64,000 nucleotides of DNA. It comes from Hippasteria phrygiana (Eukaryota; Echinodermata; Asteroidea; Valvatida; Goniasteridae). The DNA is taken from positions 1,674,001-1,738,000 of the forward strand of contig JAZGUH010000402.1 of NCBI GenBank assembly GCA_037893225.1. Reading direction: 5' to 3'. A program made the position numbers and the translations under genes. This document shows, piece by piece, positions 18,541 to 31,515 of the stretch (position 1 is the stretch's first letter; each line of letters starts with the position of its first letter). The notes beneath the pieces are model-generated. The model was given only the letters and a program-made list of their open reading frames with translations. It had not been told where the DNA came from and did no database searches.

Positions 18541-20283
18541 TATGATGTCAGTCACCTGTGCCACAACTCCTTGTGTGTGAATTTTGATCACCTGTCACTT
18601 GAGCCACACGCCATCAACACTGCAAGATCTCGTTGTAAGAGATGCCGTTTGTGTTCGGGCCATGGCCCATACAAGGATTGTCTTCTTTAAAATGTAATTA
18701 AGGAGAACTTTTTGGCTCACCATTAAGTTTGATAACTGAAATTGCTCACCATTTTTTGATGCTACACTTTTTGCTTTTATAATTCATTTTTAATTGAAAC
18801 GTATGCTGTAATTGTGCTCACTCTGAATTCTTTGCCAATCCACATCTGGAGGGATTGCTGACTTGGGTTCCAGTTGCCCTTTCTTTTTCTACAATGACTT
18901 GGCACAGTTGTACAAGTTATATCGTTGTGCCCTACACTTTGCCCTTCGTATTTTATAATGTGTGCTCCTAGCCCGTTGGGAATGATATTTTTCTTTTCTG
19001 TCCATTTCAGCCAGACTTTTGGCAGCTGCAGATCCTGGCAAAACAGGACAACCTGCAGCTTCACACTTGACTGAGGATGATTAAGTTGGCATGGCCATTG
19101 TTGACAAGGTGAACTGCGCTGTGGTCTCTTGAGAGAGCATTTCTGGAAAAGGTTAGTGTCCCTTTTGGATTAGTACTTGAAAAAGCATGGTTCATGGACT
19201 CTGCTTTTTGTGTACTTGTCCCATATCTGGTTTTTTGCATTGCCTCGTGACCAATTCTCTTATGAATTTTCAGTAAAAGCAGTTTCTTGTCAGACTCGAG
19301 CATTTTCAGTTTTCCCCTAACATGGACAGGAAGGTAGGGAAATCTGTTATTGCCATTGCAAACCAAGGACCGCTTTTTGCAAAGGTTGTGGCGACCTCGG
19401 TAACATTCGGGAATGGTTGAGGCAGCCTGTTCAGCCATGTCATACATTTGGGCAAAGTTTCTCCCACATTTCTTGAGGATTGCCCCTGCTTCTGCTTGTA
19501 CCCTGTGACTTACATCGTCACCTAACCGGTCTTGTATCTTTTTTTTTTTCATTTTTAGTTCTACCAGGCATCATGTCACCACTGAATTTGGCCCGACTGA
19601 TTGCTGAACTGAGTGATCGATTTAAGTAAGGTGGGTCAAAAAAGTGTTCTGGCTCGATACCTGCTTTAATTCTCATCTGAGACATAAAACCTTTTGCCAT
19701 ACACCTGTCCGCATCGCTTGTTACTCTTTCTGCCAACAAGGGTTCCTTACACTCTAGAAGTTTCTTGGCACAACATTGAATTCCCCCTTCTCTTTCATCC
19801 CCCATGTTGTAATTTGCTGGGCGTGTAGCACTACAAGAATCTGTGTGCTCGGAACACTTGTTACTGCTGTGTTTGCCCGACATTTGATTTGCACATTTAC
19901 AGAGTTTATTCTCGTGGTGGTACATTACTACCATTTTTTTGGTGGTTACATTCTCACATACTACGTCCCTAGTTTGGGTTGCCGGCACAAATGGTGTTTT
20001 TTTCCGACAGTTTCTCAAGGGGTTATTGTATTGTCTATCTAATTCGACAGCAATCGGTTTTTCTCTGTCATAGCCCTGTAATTCTTAAATACCTTTGACC
20101 AGTTTTCTCTTTTCAGCCATACATCTAACATTTTCATTGATAATAATGTCCCCACATTTGCTTGCTGTTTTCTGCAGCCCACTGATTGAAGGAACAGTTG
20201 TACCCAATGCTGTCAAAAGTCGTCTTGCTCCTGTGGCTGCAATACCCGTGTTGAGGAGACCAACCTAAAAGGTATGATGTCAG
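18541..20283. repeat. Inner repeat, U1 copy 3
   Basis: Same content: endonuclease fragment 18541-18690, transposase fragment 18889-20272. Private changes: Gly to Arg next to the second catalytic-type Asp motif (DADRC) and Gln to His (KIHKR). Confidence 0.93.
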
Positions 20284-22026
20284 TATGATGTCAGTCACCT
20301 GTGCCACAACTCCTTGTGTGTGAATTTTGATCACCTGTCACTTGAGCCACACGCCATCAACACTGCAAGATCTCGTTGTAAGAGATGCCGTTTGTGTTCG
20401 GGCCATGGCCCATACAAGGATTGTCTTCTTTAAAATGTAATTAAGGAGAACTTTTTGGCTCACCATTAAGTTTGATAACTGAAATTGCTCACCATTTTTT
20501 GATGCTACACTTTTTGCTTTTATAATTCATTTTTAATCGAAACGTATGCTGTAATTGTGCTCACTCTGAATTCTTTGCCAATCCACATCTGGAGGGATTG
20601 CTGACTTGGGTTCCAGTTGCCCTTTCTTTTTCTACAATGACTTGGCACAGTTGTACAAGTTATATCGTTGTGCCCTACACTTTGCCCTTCGTATTTTATA
20701 ATGTGTGCTCCTAGCCCGTTGGGAATGATATTTTTCTTTTCTGTCCATTTCAGCCAGACTTTTGGCAGCTGCAGATCCTGGCAAAACAGGACAACCTGCA
20801 GCTTCACACTTGACTGAGGATGATTAAGTTGGCATGGCCATTGTTGACAAGGTGAACTGCGCTGTGGTCTCTTGAGAGAGCATTTCTGGAAAAGGTTAGT
20901 GTCCCTTTTGGATTAGTACTTGAAAAAGCATGGTTCATGGACTCTGCTTTTTGTGTACTTGTCCCATATCTGGTTTTTTGCATTGCCTCGTGACCAATTC
21001 TCTTCTGAATTTTCAGTAAAAGCAGTTTCTTGTCAGACTCGAGCATTTTCAGTTTTCCCCTAACATGGACAGGAAGGTAGGGAAATCTGTTATTGCCATT
21101 GCAAACCAAGGACCGCTTTTTGCAAAGGTTGTGGCGACCTCGGTAACATTCGGGAATGGTTGAGGCAGCCTGTTCAGCCATGTCATACATTTGGGCAAAG
21201 TTTCTCCCACATTTCTTGAGGATTGCCCCTGCTTCTGCTTGTACCCTGTGACTTACATCGTCACCTAACCGGTCTTGTATCTTTTTTTTTTTCATTTTTA
21301 GTTCTACCAGGCATCATGTCACCACTGAATTTGGCCCGACTGATTGCTGAACTGAGTGATCGATTTAAGTAAGGTGGGTCAAAAAAGTGTTCTGGCTCGA
21401 TACCTGCTTTAATTCTCATCTGAGACATAAAACCTTTTGCCATACACCCGTCCGCATCGCTTGTTACTCTTTCTGCCAACAAGGGTTCCTTACACTCTAG
21501 AAGTTTCTTGGCACAACATTGAATTCCCCCTTCTCTTTCATCCCCCATGTTGTAATTTGCTGGGCGTGTAGCACTACAAGAATCTGTGTGCTCGGAACAC
21601 TTGTTACTGCTGTGTTTGCCTGACATTTGATTTGCACATTTACAGAGTTTATTCTCGTGGTGGTACATTACTACCATTTTTTTGGTGGTTACATTCTCAC
21701 ATACTACGTCCCTAGTTTGGGTTGCCGGCACAAATGGTGTTTTTTTCCGACAGTTTCTCAAGGGGTTATTGTATTGTCTATCTAATTCGACAGCAATCGG
21801 TTTTTCTCTGTCATAGCCCTGTAATTCTTAAATACCTTTGACCAGTTTTCTCTTTTCAGCCATACATCTAACATTTTCATTGATAATAATGTCCCCACAT
21901 TTGCTTGCTGTTTTCTGCAGCCCACTGATTGAAGGAACAGTTGTACCCAATGCTGTCAAAAGTCGTCTTGCTCCTGTGGCTGCAATACCCGTGTTGAGGA
22001 GACCAACCTAAAAGGTATGATGTCAG
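20284..22026. repeat. Inner repeat, U1 copy 4
   Basis: Endonuclease fragment 20284-20433, transposase fragment 20632-22015, consensus lesions. Confidence 0.93.
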
Positions 22027-22374
22027 TATGATGTCAGTCACCTGTGCCACAACTCCTTGTGTGTGAATTTTGATCACCTGTCACTTGAGCCACACGCCAT
22101 CAACACTGCAAGATCTCGTTGTAAGAGATGCCGTTTGTGTTCGGGCCATGGCCCATACAAGGATTGTCTTCTTTAAAATGTAATTAAGGAGAACTTTTTG
22201 GCTCACCATTAAGTTTGATAACTGAAATTGCTCACCATTTTTTGATGCTACACTTTTTGCTTTTATAATTCATTTTTAATTGAAAGGTATGCTGTAATTG
22301 TGCTCACTCTGAATTCTTTGCCAATCCACATCTGGAGGGATTGCTGACTTGGGTTCCAGTTGCCCTTTCTTTTT

Positions 22375-24293
22375 CTACAATGACTTGGCACAGTTGTACA
22401 AGTTATATCGTTGTGCCCTACACTTTGCCCTTCGTATTTTATAATGTGTGCTCCTAGCCCGTTGGGAATGATATTTTTCTTTTCTGTCCATTTCAGCCAG
22501 ACTTTTGGCAGCTGCAGATCCTGGCAAAACAGGACAACCTGCAGCTTCACACTTGACTGAGGATGATTAAGTTGGCATGGCCATTGTTGACAAGGTGAAC
22601 TGCACTGTGGTCTCTTGAGAGAGCATTTCTGGAAAAGGTTAGTGTCCCTTTTGGATTAGTACTTGAAAAAGCATGGTTCATGGACTCTGCTTTTTGTGTA
22701 CTTGTCCCATATCTGGTTTTTTGCATTGCCTCGTGACCAATTCTCTTCTGAATTTTCAGTAAAAGCAGTTTCTTGTCAGACTCGAGCATTTTCAGTTTTC
22801 CCCTAACATGGACAGGAAGGTAGGGAAATCTGTTATTGCCATTGCAAACCAAGGACCGCTTTTTGCAAAGGTTGTGGCGACCTCGGTAACATTCGGGAAT
22901 GGTTGAGGCAGCCTGTTCAGCCATGTCATACATTTGGGCAAAGTTTCTCCCACATTTCTTGAGGATTGCCCCTGCTTCTGCTTGTACCCTGTGACTTACA
23001 TCGTCACCTAACCGGTCTTGTATCTTTTTTTTTTTCATTTTTAGTTCTACCAGGCATCATGTCACCACTGAATTTGGCCCGACTGATTGCTGAACTGAGT
23101 GATCGATTTAAGTAAGGTGGGTCAAAAAAGTGTTCTGGCTCGATACCTGCTTTAATTCTCATCTGAGACATAAAACCTTTTGCCATACACCCGTCCGCAT
23201 CGCTTGTTACTCTTTCTGCCAACAAGGGTTCCTTACACTCTAGAAGTTTCTTGGCACAACATTGAATTCCCCCTTCTCTTTCATCCCCCATGTTGTAATT
23301 TGCTGGGCGTGTAGCACTACAAGAATCTGTGTGCTCGGAACACTTGTTACTGCTGTGTTTGCCTGACATTTGATTTGCACATTTACAGAGTTTATTCTCG
23401 TGGTGGTACATTACTACCATTTTTTTGGTGGTTACATTCTCACATACTACGTCCCTAGTTTGGGTTGCCGGCACAAATGGTGTTTTTTTCCGACAGTTTC
23501 TCAAGGGGTTATTGTATTGTCTATCTAATTCGACAGCAATCGGTTTTTCTCTGTCATAGCCCTGTAATTCTTAAATACCTTTGACCAGTTTTCTCTTTTC
23601 AGCCATACATCTAACATTTTCATTGATAATAATGTCCCCACATTTGCTTGCTGTTTTCTGCAGCCCACTGATTGAAGGAACAGTTGTACCCAATGCTGTC
23701 AAAAGTCGTCTTGCTCCTGTGGCTGCAATACCCGTGTTGAGGAGACCAACCTAAAAGGCCATGTTTGGAGTTGCAGTGCGTCGGCCTCTGCTGACCTGAG
23801 GTATCTCTGAGTACAGCTTCTTCCTTCCTGTCGAGAAGTAGCACTTGTTGCATGACAGCACCTCTGAAACAGCAAGGCCCCGGTGTGTTTCTTGCTCTGC
23901 CTGTAGCTGAGGCCAGCCATCACAGTCAGGATTCGCATGCTGATGGTCCAGGGTAGCTCGAACACTTGTCTCAACTGTAGTGTTGACATGAACAATTCTG
24001 TAGCCGCCAGGGTTCAAGTTGTCGGCTCCTTCCCTCTGGAGTCTGCTTATCGGCGTTATTTCCTCAATTTTCGGTCGCAGCACCATCATAGTTTTATTAG
24101 TTCTGGCACCTGGTGGGTTGTAGAAAGAACCTCGCTCATCTCTGGGAAAGGCCAGTTGCAATTGTTCATTTGTGGGTCTGAAATAGAAAGATGAAACATC
24201 AGCCTTTTCTCTTATCAACTGACATGTCAGACCATTGCCTTTTTTTAAATAGGCTTTTTTCATCTTAAACATGCCCTTTCTGTAGCGAACCAT
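22375..24293 (-). pseudogene. Mutator-like DDE transposase pseudogene, U1 (with inner copy 5)
   Basis: Read from the ATG at 24293 (Kozak GTCCACCATGG) there are about 180 codons: a basic N-terminus, then C-N-K-C-Y-F and the G-R-R.A.PN motif. A TAG follows, then about 55 codons, a TAA, and about 190 codons containing E-L-D-R-Q-Y-N-N-P (candidate first Asp), a Cys-rich patch, and T-S-D-A-D-G (second Asp). An A11 run then shifts frame, after which come S-L-C-type Cys motifs and Q-K-A-E-S-M-N (candidate Glu). Finally a 4-bp insertion after L-I-I-L moves the last 56 codons out of frame. The pattern resembles invertebrate transposases annotated as Mutator-like; the family call is from memory. The protein would cut and move DNA ends, but no copy in this window can make it whole. 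Convergent with the endonuclease. Confidence 0.7.
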
Positions 24294-24725
24294 GGTGGAC
24301 CTTTCAGTTGGTGAGTAATTAGGGTTATGAAGAGTTTTGTTTATTCCATGTCACTATGAACAACAAAAGAATAATGGTGCACTAACAATAAACATCCATT
24401 GCAAAGCTATTGCATTTCATTCAGTGCATGCTTAAGTTACTGCTTCCCTGTTGTTCCAATAACCAAAGGCATTTTCTAAATATGAACTAGTTGGTGAAAT
24501 GAAAATTATTAAATTCATAAAGCAAGTCAAAATGAATTCGATTTGTGACATTTCTCTTTTCTTCAGAGTTTTGGCTTATCTTGCCTAATAGTATAGTTTG
24601 AAAAAATGTCTGCGCAGTACAATAATGTCAACACTAGTTAACTAGTGCACGCCCCAACCAGTTGATTGTTTCAGAACCATTTATAGCCTTTCTCCAATTT
24701 GATTTCTGTAATAGCCAACCGGTAC

Positions 24726-24843
24726 CTCTTTCACAGTTTTCACCCACAAAACCATCGCTGCACCGGCAGACTACTGCGACGTTTACCCCCCGTACATGTG
24801 GCTCCATTCTGACACGGATTAACGCTCTCATGACACGGGCCCA
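24726..24843 (-). pseudogene. EGF-like exon relic, U2
   Basis: As in U1 with the same extra G. One private change (CGT to CAT in the overlapping frame; ACATGTGG on the plus strand). Confidence 0.7.
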
Positions 24844-24937
24844 CTGTGAACATAAAAACCCAATCACAAACAGATTAGCCTATTTGGTTCAGCACTATCG
24901 TATATGGATTGTGGCCCTGAAGGGACATGCACACATC

Positions 24938-25275
24938 GCACATTTTCTGCGCACATTTTCTGCGCACATTTTCTGCGCACATTTTCTGCGCACATTTTCT
25001 GCGCACATTTTCTGCGCACATTTTCTGCGCACATTTTCTGCGCACATTTTCTGCGCACATTTTCTGCGCACATTTTCTGCGCACATTTTCTGCGCACATT
25101 TTCTGCGCACATTTTCTGCGCACATTTTCTGCGCACATTTTCTGCGCACATTTTCTGCGCACATTTTCTGCGCACATTTTCTGCGCACATTTTCTGCGCA
25201 CATTTTCTGCGCACATTTTCTGCGCACATTTTCTGCGCACATTTTCTGCGCACATTTTCTGCGCACATTTTCTGC
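24938..25275. repeat. 13-bp minisatellite, 26 copies (U2)
   Basis: Longest array in the window. Inverted arms at 24911-24930 and 25276-25295. Confidence 0.95.
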
Positions 25276-26011
25276 GCATGTCCCTTTAGGGCCACGATAA
25301 TTATGACTTCTATCAGCAGGGTGCATGCCACTAAATCTGTGAAAATCACTGCGCGCGAGCTCATTAATATTTTGTGATCCCTCCATTAATTTGGAATAAG
25401 AGGTCCCTGGGGCCTATAAATTGGACTGATTGTAGAAATATTTGTGGAAATCAAGAATTTGTGACCCGTGGCTTCCAACTCGGGGAATTCCGTTCACAAA
25501 AATGACCAATACGTAGGTTTTTTTGGCATAGAGGCGGGGGGGGAGGGGGGCTACATTTAGACCTGGGCCCAGAGATGGGCCACCATTTTAGGGGTGGTTT
25601 GTGGGGAGGGCCAGGGAGTATAAAAAAAAAAAATTTCCTTCAACTCTCATAAATTTGAAAAGAAAATTATTCTAGGAGTCTTAATCTTTAATTTCCAGTG
25701 AAAAAAATATTGCCACCTTACTCCTGAGCGTCACCAGGCGGCGCTCTTTCTTTCTATTGGGTTACAAAATGAGCGCCGTATTTAGTGGAGTGGAACCACT
25801 AGAGATCAGTGAGTGGAATCTATATGAAGCAAACATGGCGGCGCCCATATGCCAAGTGTACTCGCTAAAAATAGGTATGTTTCATGTTTTGAACTATGAA
25901 ATCTCACAGAAAACACAGTAATGATTACACACATGATAGAGAACAAAATGGGTTCTGTCTTTCTTTTCTTTGTTTGCTCTCGCTGTCTTTTTATTCACAT
26001 ACACATTTCAG

Positions 26012-26440
26012 ATGCCTATCCGCCATGTTAATTGTTACCAACATAATGCAGATTTCTTAAACCATAGCAAAATGGATTCCATCTGGAAGGCCTTAATTAA
26101 AGGCAAGATTTTAAGAAAGACTGTACACAGAGGCAGAAAAAATTGTAGAATATGGACAGGAAATGTCCAGCAGAAATATGGCATTATTAATGTTGTCATG
26201 CCTGGCTCAAAATCAAATTCACGCACAAGGATGCGTGTGCACAGGTTGACTTACATTGTTTATTCTGGAGTCCTTGATCTTCCCCGGGGGTATGATGTCA
26301 GTCACCTGTGCCACAACTCCTTGTGTGTGAATTTTGATCACCTGTCACTTGAGCCACACGCCATCAACACTGCAAGATCTCGTTGTAAGAGATGCCGTTT
26401 GTGTTCGGGCCATGGCCCATACAAGGATTGTCTTCTTTAA
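26012..26440 (+). CDS. I-PpoI-like endonuclease, U2
   Basis: Protein identical to the U1 copy; promoter, intron and stop conserved. Confidence 0.85.
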   Translation: MPIRHVNCYQHNADFLNHSKMDSIWKALIKGKILRKTVHRGRKNCRIWTGNVQQKYGIINVVMPGSKSNSRTRMRVHRLTYIVYSGVLDLPRGYDVSHLCHNSLCVNFDHLSLEPHAINTARSRCKRCRLCSGHGPYKDCLL

Positions 26441-28033
26441 AATGTAATTAAGGAGAACTTTTTGGCTCACCATTAAGTTTGATAACTGAAATTGCTCACC
26501 ATTTTTTGATGCTACACTTTTTGCTTTTATAATTCATTTTTAATGGAAACGTATGCTGTAATTGTGCTCACTCTGAATTCTTTGCCAATCCACATCTGGA
26601 GGGATTGCTGACTTGGGTTCCAGTTGCCCTTTCTTTTTCTACAATGACTTGGCACAGTTGTACAAGTTATATCGTTGTGCCCTACACTTTGCCCTTCGTA
26701 TTTTATAATGTGTGCTCCTAGCCCGTTGGGAATGATATTTTTCTTTTCTGTCCATTTCAGCCAGACTTTTGGCAGCTGCAGATCCTGGCAAAACAGGACA
26801 ACCTGCAGCTTCACACTTGACTGAGGATGATTAAGTTGGCATGGCCATTGTTGACAAGGTGAACTGCGCTGTGGTCTCTTGAGAGAGCATTTCTGGAAAA
26901 GGTTAGTGTCCCTTTTGGATTAGTACTTGAAAAAGCATGGTTCATGGACTCTGCTTTTTGTGTACTTGTCCCATATCTGGTTTTTTGCATTGCCTCGTGA
27001 CCAATTCTCTTCTGAATTTTCAGTAAAAGCAGTTTCTTGTCAGACTCGAGCATTTTCAGTTTTCCCCTAACATGGACAGGAAGGTAGGGAAATCTGTTAT
27101 TGCCATTGCAAACCAAGGACCGCTTTTTGCAAAGGTTGTGGCGACCTCGGTAACATTCGGGAATGGTTGAGGCAGCCTGTTCAGCCATGTCATACATTTG
27201 GGCAAAGTTTCTCCCACATTTCTTGAGGATTGCCCCTGCTTCTGCTTGTACCCTGTGACTTACATCGTCACCTAACCGGTCTTGTATCTTCTTTTTTTTC
27301 ATTTTTAGTTCTACCAGGCATCATGTCACCACTGAATTTGGCCCGACTGATTGCTGAACTGAGTGATCGATTTAAGTAAGGTGGGTCAAAAAAGTGTTCT
27401 GGCTCGATACCTGCTTTAATTCTCATCTGAGACATAAAACCTTTTGCCATACACCCGTCCGCATCGCTTGTTACTCTTTCTGCCAACAAGGGTTCCTTAC
27501 ACTCTAGAAGTTTCTTGGCACAACATTGAATTCCCCCTTCTCTTTCATCCCCCATGTTGTAATTTGCTGGGCGTGTAGCACTACAAGAATCTGTGTGCTC
27601 GGAACACTTGTTACTGCTGTGTTTGCCTGACATTTGATTTGCACATTTACAGAGTTTATTCTCGTGGTGGTACATTACTACCATTTTTTTGGTGGTTACA
27701 TTCTCACATACTACGTCCCTAGTTTGGGTTGCCGGCACAAATGGTGTTTTTTTCCGACAGTTTCTCAAGGGGTTATTGTATTGTCTATCTAATTCGACAG
27801 CAATCGGTTTTTCTCTGTCATAGCCCTGTAATTCTTAAATACCTTTGACCAGTTTTCTCTTTTCAGCCATACATCTAACATTTTCATTGATAATAATGTC
27901 CCCACATTTGCTTGCTGTTTTCTGCAGCCCACTGATTGAAGGAACAGTTGTACCCAATGCTGTCAAAAGTCGTCTTGCTCCTGTGGCTGCAATACCCGTG
28001 TTGAGGAGACCAACCTAAAAGGTATGATGTCAG
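26291..28033. repeat. Inner repeat, U2 copy 1
   Basis: Transposase fragment 26639-28022. One A of the A11 run is replaced by G (Lys to Glu in the out-of-frame tail), without repairing the frame. Confidence 0.93.
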
Positions 28034-29776
28034 TATGATGTCAGTCACCTGTGCCACAACTCCTTGTGTGTGAATTTTGATCACCTGTCACTTGAGCCAC
28101 ACGCCATCAACACTGCAAGATCTCGTTGTAAGAGATGCCGTTTGTGTTCGGGCCATGGCCCATACAAGGATTGTCTTCTTTAAAATGTAATTAAGGAGAA
28201 CTTTTTGGCTCACCATTAAGTTTGATAACTGAAATTGCTCACCATTTTTTGATGCTACACTTTTTGCTTTTATAATTCATTTTTAATTGAAACGTATGCT
28301 GTAATTGTGCTCACTCTGAATTCTTTGCCAATCCACATCTGGAGGGATTGCTGACTTGGGTTCCAGTTGCCCTTTCTTTTTCTACAATGACTTGGCACAG
28401 TTGTACAAGTTATATCGTTGTGCCCTACACTTTGCCCTTCGTATTTTATAATGTGTGCTCCTAGCCCGTTGGGAATGATATTTTTCTTTTCTGTCCATTT
28501 CAGCCAGACTTTTGGCAGCTGCAGATCCTGGCAAAACAGGACAACCTGCAGCTTCACACTTGACTGAGGATGATTAAGTTGGCATGGCCATTGTTGACAA
28601 GGTGAACTGCGCTGTGGTCTCTTGAGAGAGCATTTCTGGAAAAGGTTAGTGTCCCTTTTGGATTAGTACTTGAAAAAGCATGGTTCATGGACTCTGCTTT
28701 TTGTGTACTTGTCCCATATCTGGTTTTTTGCATTGCCTCGTGACCAATTCTCTTCTGAATTTTCAGTAAAAGCAGTTTCTTGTCAGACTCGAGCATTTTC
28801 AGTTTTCCCCTAACATGGACAGGAAGGTAGGGAAATCTGTTATTGCCATTGCAAACCAAGGACCGCTTTTTGCAAAGGTTGTGGCGACCTCGGTAACATT
28901 CGGGAATGGTTGAGGCAGCCTGTTCAGCCATGTCATACATTTGGGCAAAGTTTCTCCCACATTTCTTGAGGATTGCCCCTGCTTCTGCTTGTACCCTGTG
29001 ACTTACATCGTCACCTAACCGGTCTTGTATCTTTTTTTTTTTCATTTTTAGTTCTACCAGGCATCATGTCACCACTGAATTTGGCCCGACTGATTGCTGA
29101 ACTGAGTGATCGATTTAAGTAAGGTGGGTCAAAAAAGTGTTCTGGCTCGATACCTGCTTTAATTCTCATCTGAGACATAAAACCTTTTGCCATACACCCG
29201 TCCGCATCGCTTGTTACTCTTTCTGCCAACAAGGGTTCCTTACACTCTAGAAGTTTCTTGGCACAACATTGAATTCCCCCTTCTCTTTCATCCCCCATGT
29301 TGTAATTTGCTGGGCGTGTAGCACTACAAGAATCTGTGTGCTCGGAACACTTGTTACTGCTGTGTTTGCCTGACATTTGATTTGCACATTTACAGAGTTT
29401 ATTCTCGTGGTGGTACATTACTACCATTTTTTTGGTGGTTACATTCTCACATACTACGTCCCTAGTTTGGGTTGCCGGCACAAATGGTGTTTTTTTCCGA
29501 CAGTTTCTCAAGGGGTTATTGTATTGTCTATCTAATTCGACAGCAATCGGTTTTTCTCTGTCATAGCCCTGTAATTCTTAAATACCTTTGACCAGTTTTC
29601 TCTTTTCAGCCATACATCTAACATTTTCATTGATAATAATGTCCCCACATTTGCTTGCTGTTTTCTGCAGCCCACTGATTGAAGGAACAGTTGTACCCAA
29701 TGCTGTCAAAAGTCGTCTTGCTCCTGTGGCTGCAATACCCGTGTTGAGGAGACCAACCTAAAAGGTATGATGTCAG
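28034..29776. repeat. Inner repeat, U2 copy 2
   Basis: Endonuclease fragment 28034-28183, transposase fragment 28382-29765, consensus lesions. Confidence 0.93.
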
Positions 29777-31515
29777 TATGATGTCAGTCACCTGTGCCAC
29801 AACTCCTTGTGTGTGAATTTTGATCACCTGTCACTTGAGCCACACGCCATCAACACTGCAAGATCTCGTTGTAAGAGATGCCGTTTGTGTTCGGGCCATG
29901 GCCCATACAAGGATTGTCTTCTTTAAAATGTAATTAAGGAGAACTTTTTGGCTCACCATTAAGTTTGATAACTGAAATTGCTCTCCATTTTTTGATGCTA
30001 CACTTTTTGCTTTTATAATTCATTTTTAATTGAAACGTATGCTGTAATTGTGCTCACTCTGAATTCTTTGCCAATCCACATCTGGAGGGATTGCTGACTT
30101 GGGTTCCAGTTGCCCTTTCTTTTTCTACAATGACTTGGCACAGTTGTACAAGTTATATCGTTGTGCCCTACACTTTGCCCTTCGTATTTTATAATGTGTG
30201 CTCCTAGCCCGTTGGGAATGATATTTTTCTTTTCTGTCCATTTCAGCCAGACTTTTGGCAGCTGCAGATCCTGGCAAAACAGGACAACCTGCAGCTTCAC
30301 ACTTGAGGATGATTAAGTTGGCATGGCCATTGTTGACAAGGTGAACTGCGCTGTGGTCTCTTGAGAGAGCATTTCTGGAAAAGGTTAGTGTCCCTTTTGG
30401 ATTAGTACTTGAAAAAGCATGGTTCATGGACTCTGCTTTTTGTGTACTTGTCCCATATCTGGTTTTTTGCATTGCCTCGTGACCAATTCTCTTCTGAATT
30501 TTCAGTAAAAGCAGTTTCTTGTCAGACTCGAGCATTTTCAGTTTTCCCCTAACATGGACAGGAAGGTAGGGAAATCTGTTATTGCCATTGCAAACCAAGG
30601 ACCGCTTTTTGCAAAGGTTGTGGCGACCTTGGTAACATTCGGGAATGGTTGAGGCAGCCTGTTCAGCCATGTCATACATTTGGGCAAAGTTTCTCCCACA
30701 TTTCTTGAGGATTGCCCCTGCTTCTGCTTGTACCCTGTGACTTACATCGTCACCTAACCGGTCTTGTATCTTTTTTTTTTTCATTTTTAGTTCTACCAGG
30801 CATCATGTCACCACTGAATTTGGCCCGACTGATTGCTGAACTGAGTGATCGATTTAAGTAAGGTGGGTCAAAAAAGTGTTCTGGCTCGATACCTGCTTTA
30901 ATTCTCATCTGAGACATAAAACCTTTTGCCATACACCCGTCCGCATCGCTTGTTACTCTTTCTGCCAACAAGGGTTCCTTACACTCTAGAAGTTTCTTGG
31001 CACAACATTGAATTCCCCCTTCTCTTTCATCCCCCATGTTGTAATTTGCTGGGCGTGTAGCACTACAAGAATCTGTGTGCTCGGAACACTTGTTACTGCT
31101 GTGTTTGCCCGACATTTGATTTGCACATTTACAGAGTTTATTCTCGTGGTGGTACATTACTACCATTTTTTTGGTGGTTACATTCTCACATACTACGTCC
31201 CTAGTTTGGGTTGCCGGCACAAATGGTGTTTTTTTCCGACAGTTTCTCAAGGGGTTATTGTATTGTCTATCTAATTCGACAGCAATCGGTTTTTCTCTGT
31301 CATAGCCCTGTAATTCTTAAATACCTTTGACCAGTTTTCTCTTTTCAGCCATACATCTAACATTTTCATTGATAATAATGTCCCCACATTTGCTTGCTGT
31401 TTTCTGCAGCCCACTGATTGAAGGAACAGTTGTACCCAATGCTGTCAAAAGTCGTCTTGCTCCTGTGGCTGCAATACCCGTGTTGAGGAGACCAACCTAA
31501 AAGGTATGATGTCAG
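29777..31515. repeat. Inner repeat, U2 copy 3 (lacks the 4-bp insertion)
   Basis: 1739 bp rather than 1743. The 219-residue C-terminal transposase frame at 30125-30784 is continuous, and it shares the Gln variant (CYQGRH) with U1 copy 1. The two lie about 14.7 kb apart with insertion-bearing copies between them. Confidence 0.93.

Larger units (their letters stand above)
13377..24481. repeat. Tandem-array unit U1 (11.1 kb; inner segment x5)
   Basis: Starts at ATGAACTAGTTGG. Order: EGF-like exon relic, 13-bp minisatellite, G-rich stretch, promoter and endonuclease gene, then five head-to-tail copies of a 1.743-kb inner segment (starts 15059, 16798, 18541, 20284, 22027), the last continuing into the transposase 5' end. 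Subtracting the four extra copies leaves the standard 4.1 kb unit. Confidence 0.95.

Noticed and set aside
23745..23760. Reassigned stop codons (TAG/TAA as Gln) in the transposase
   Set aside because: Gag, pol, ORF3 and endonuclease all end at normal stops and need no recoding; U6 has Leu rather than Gln at the TAA site.
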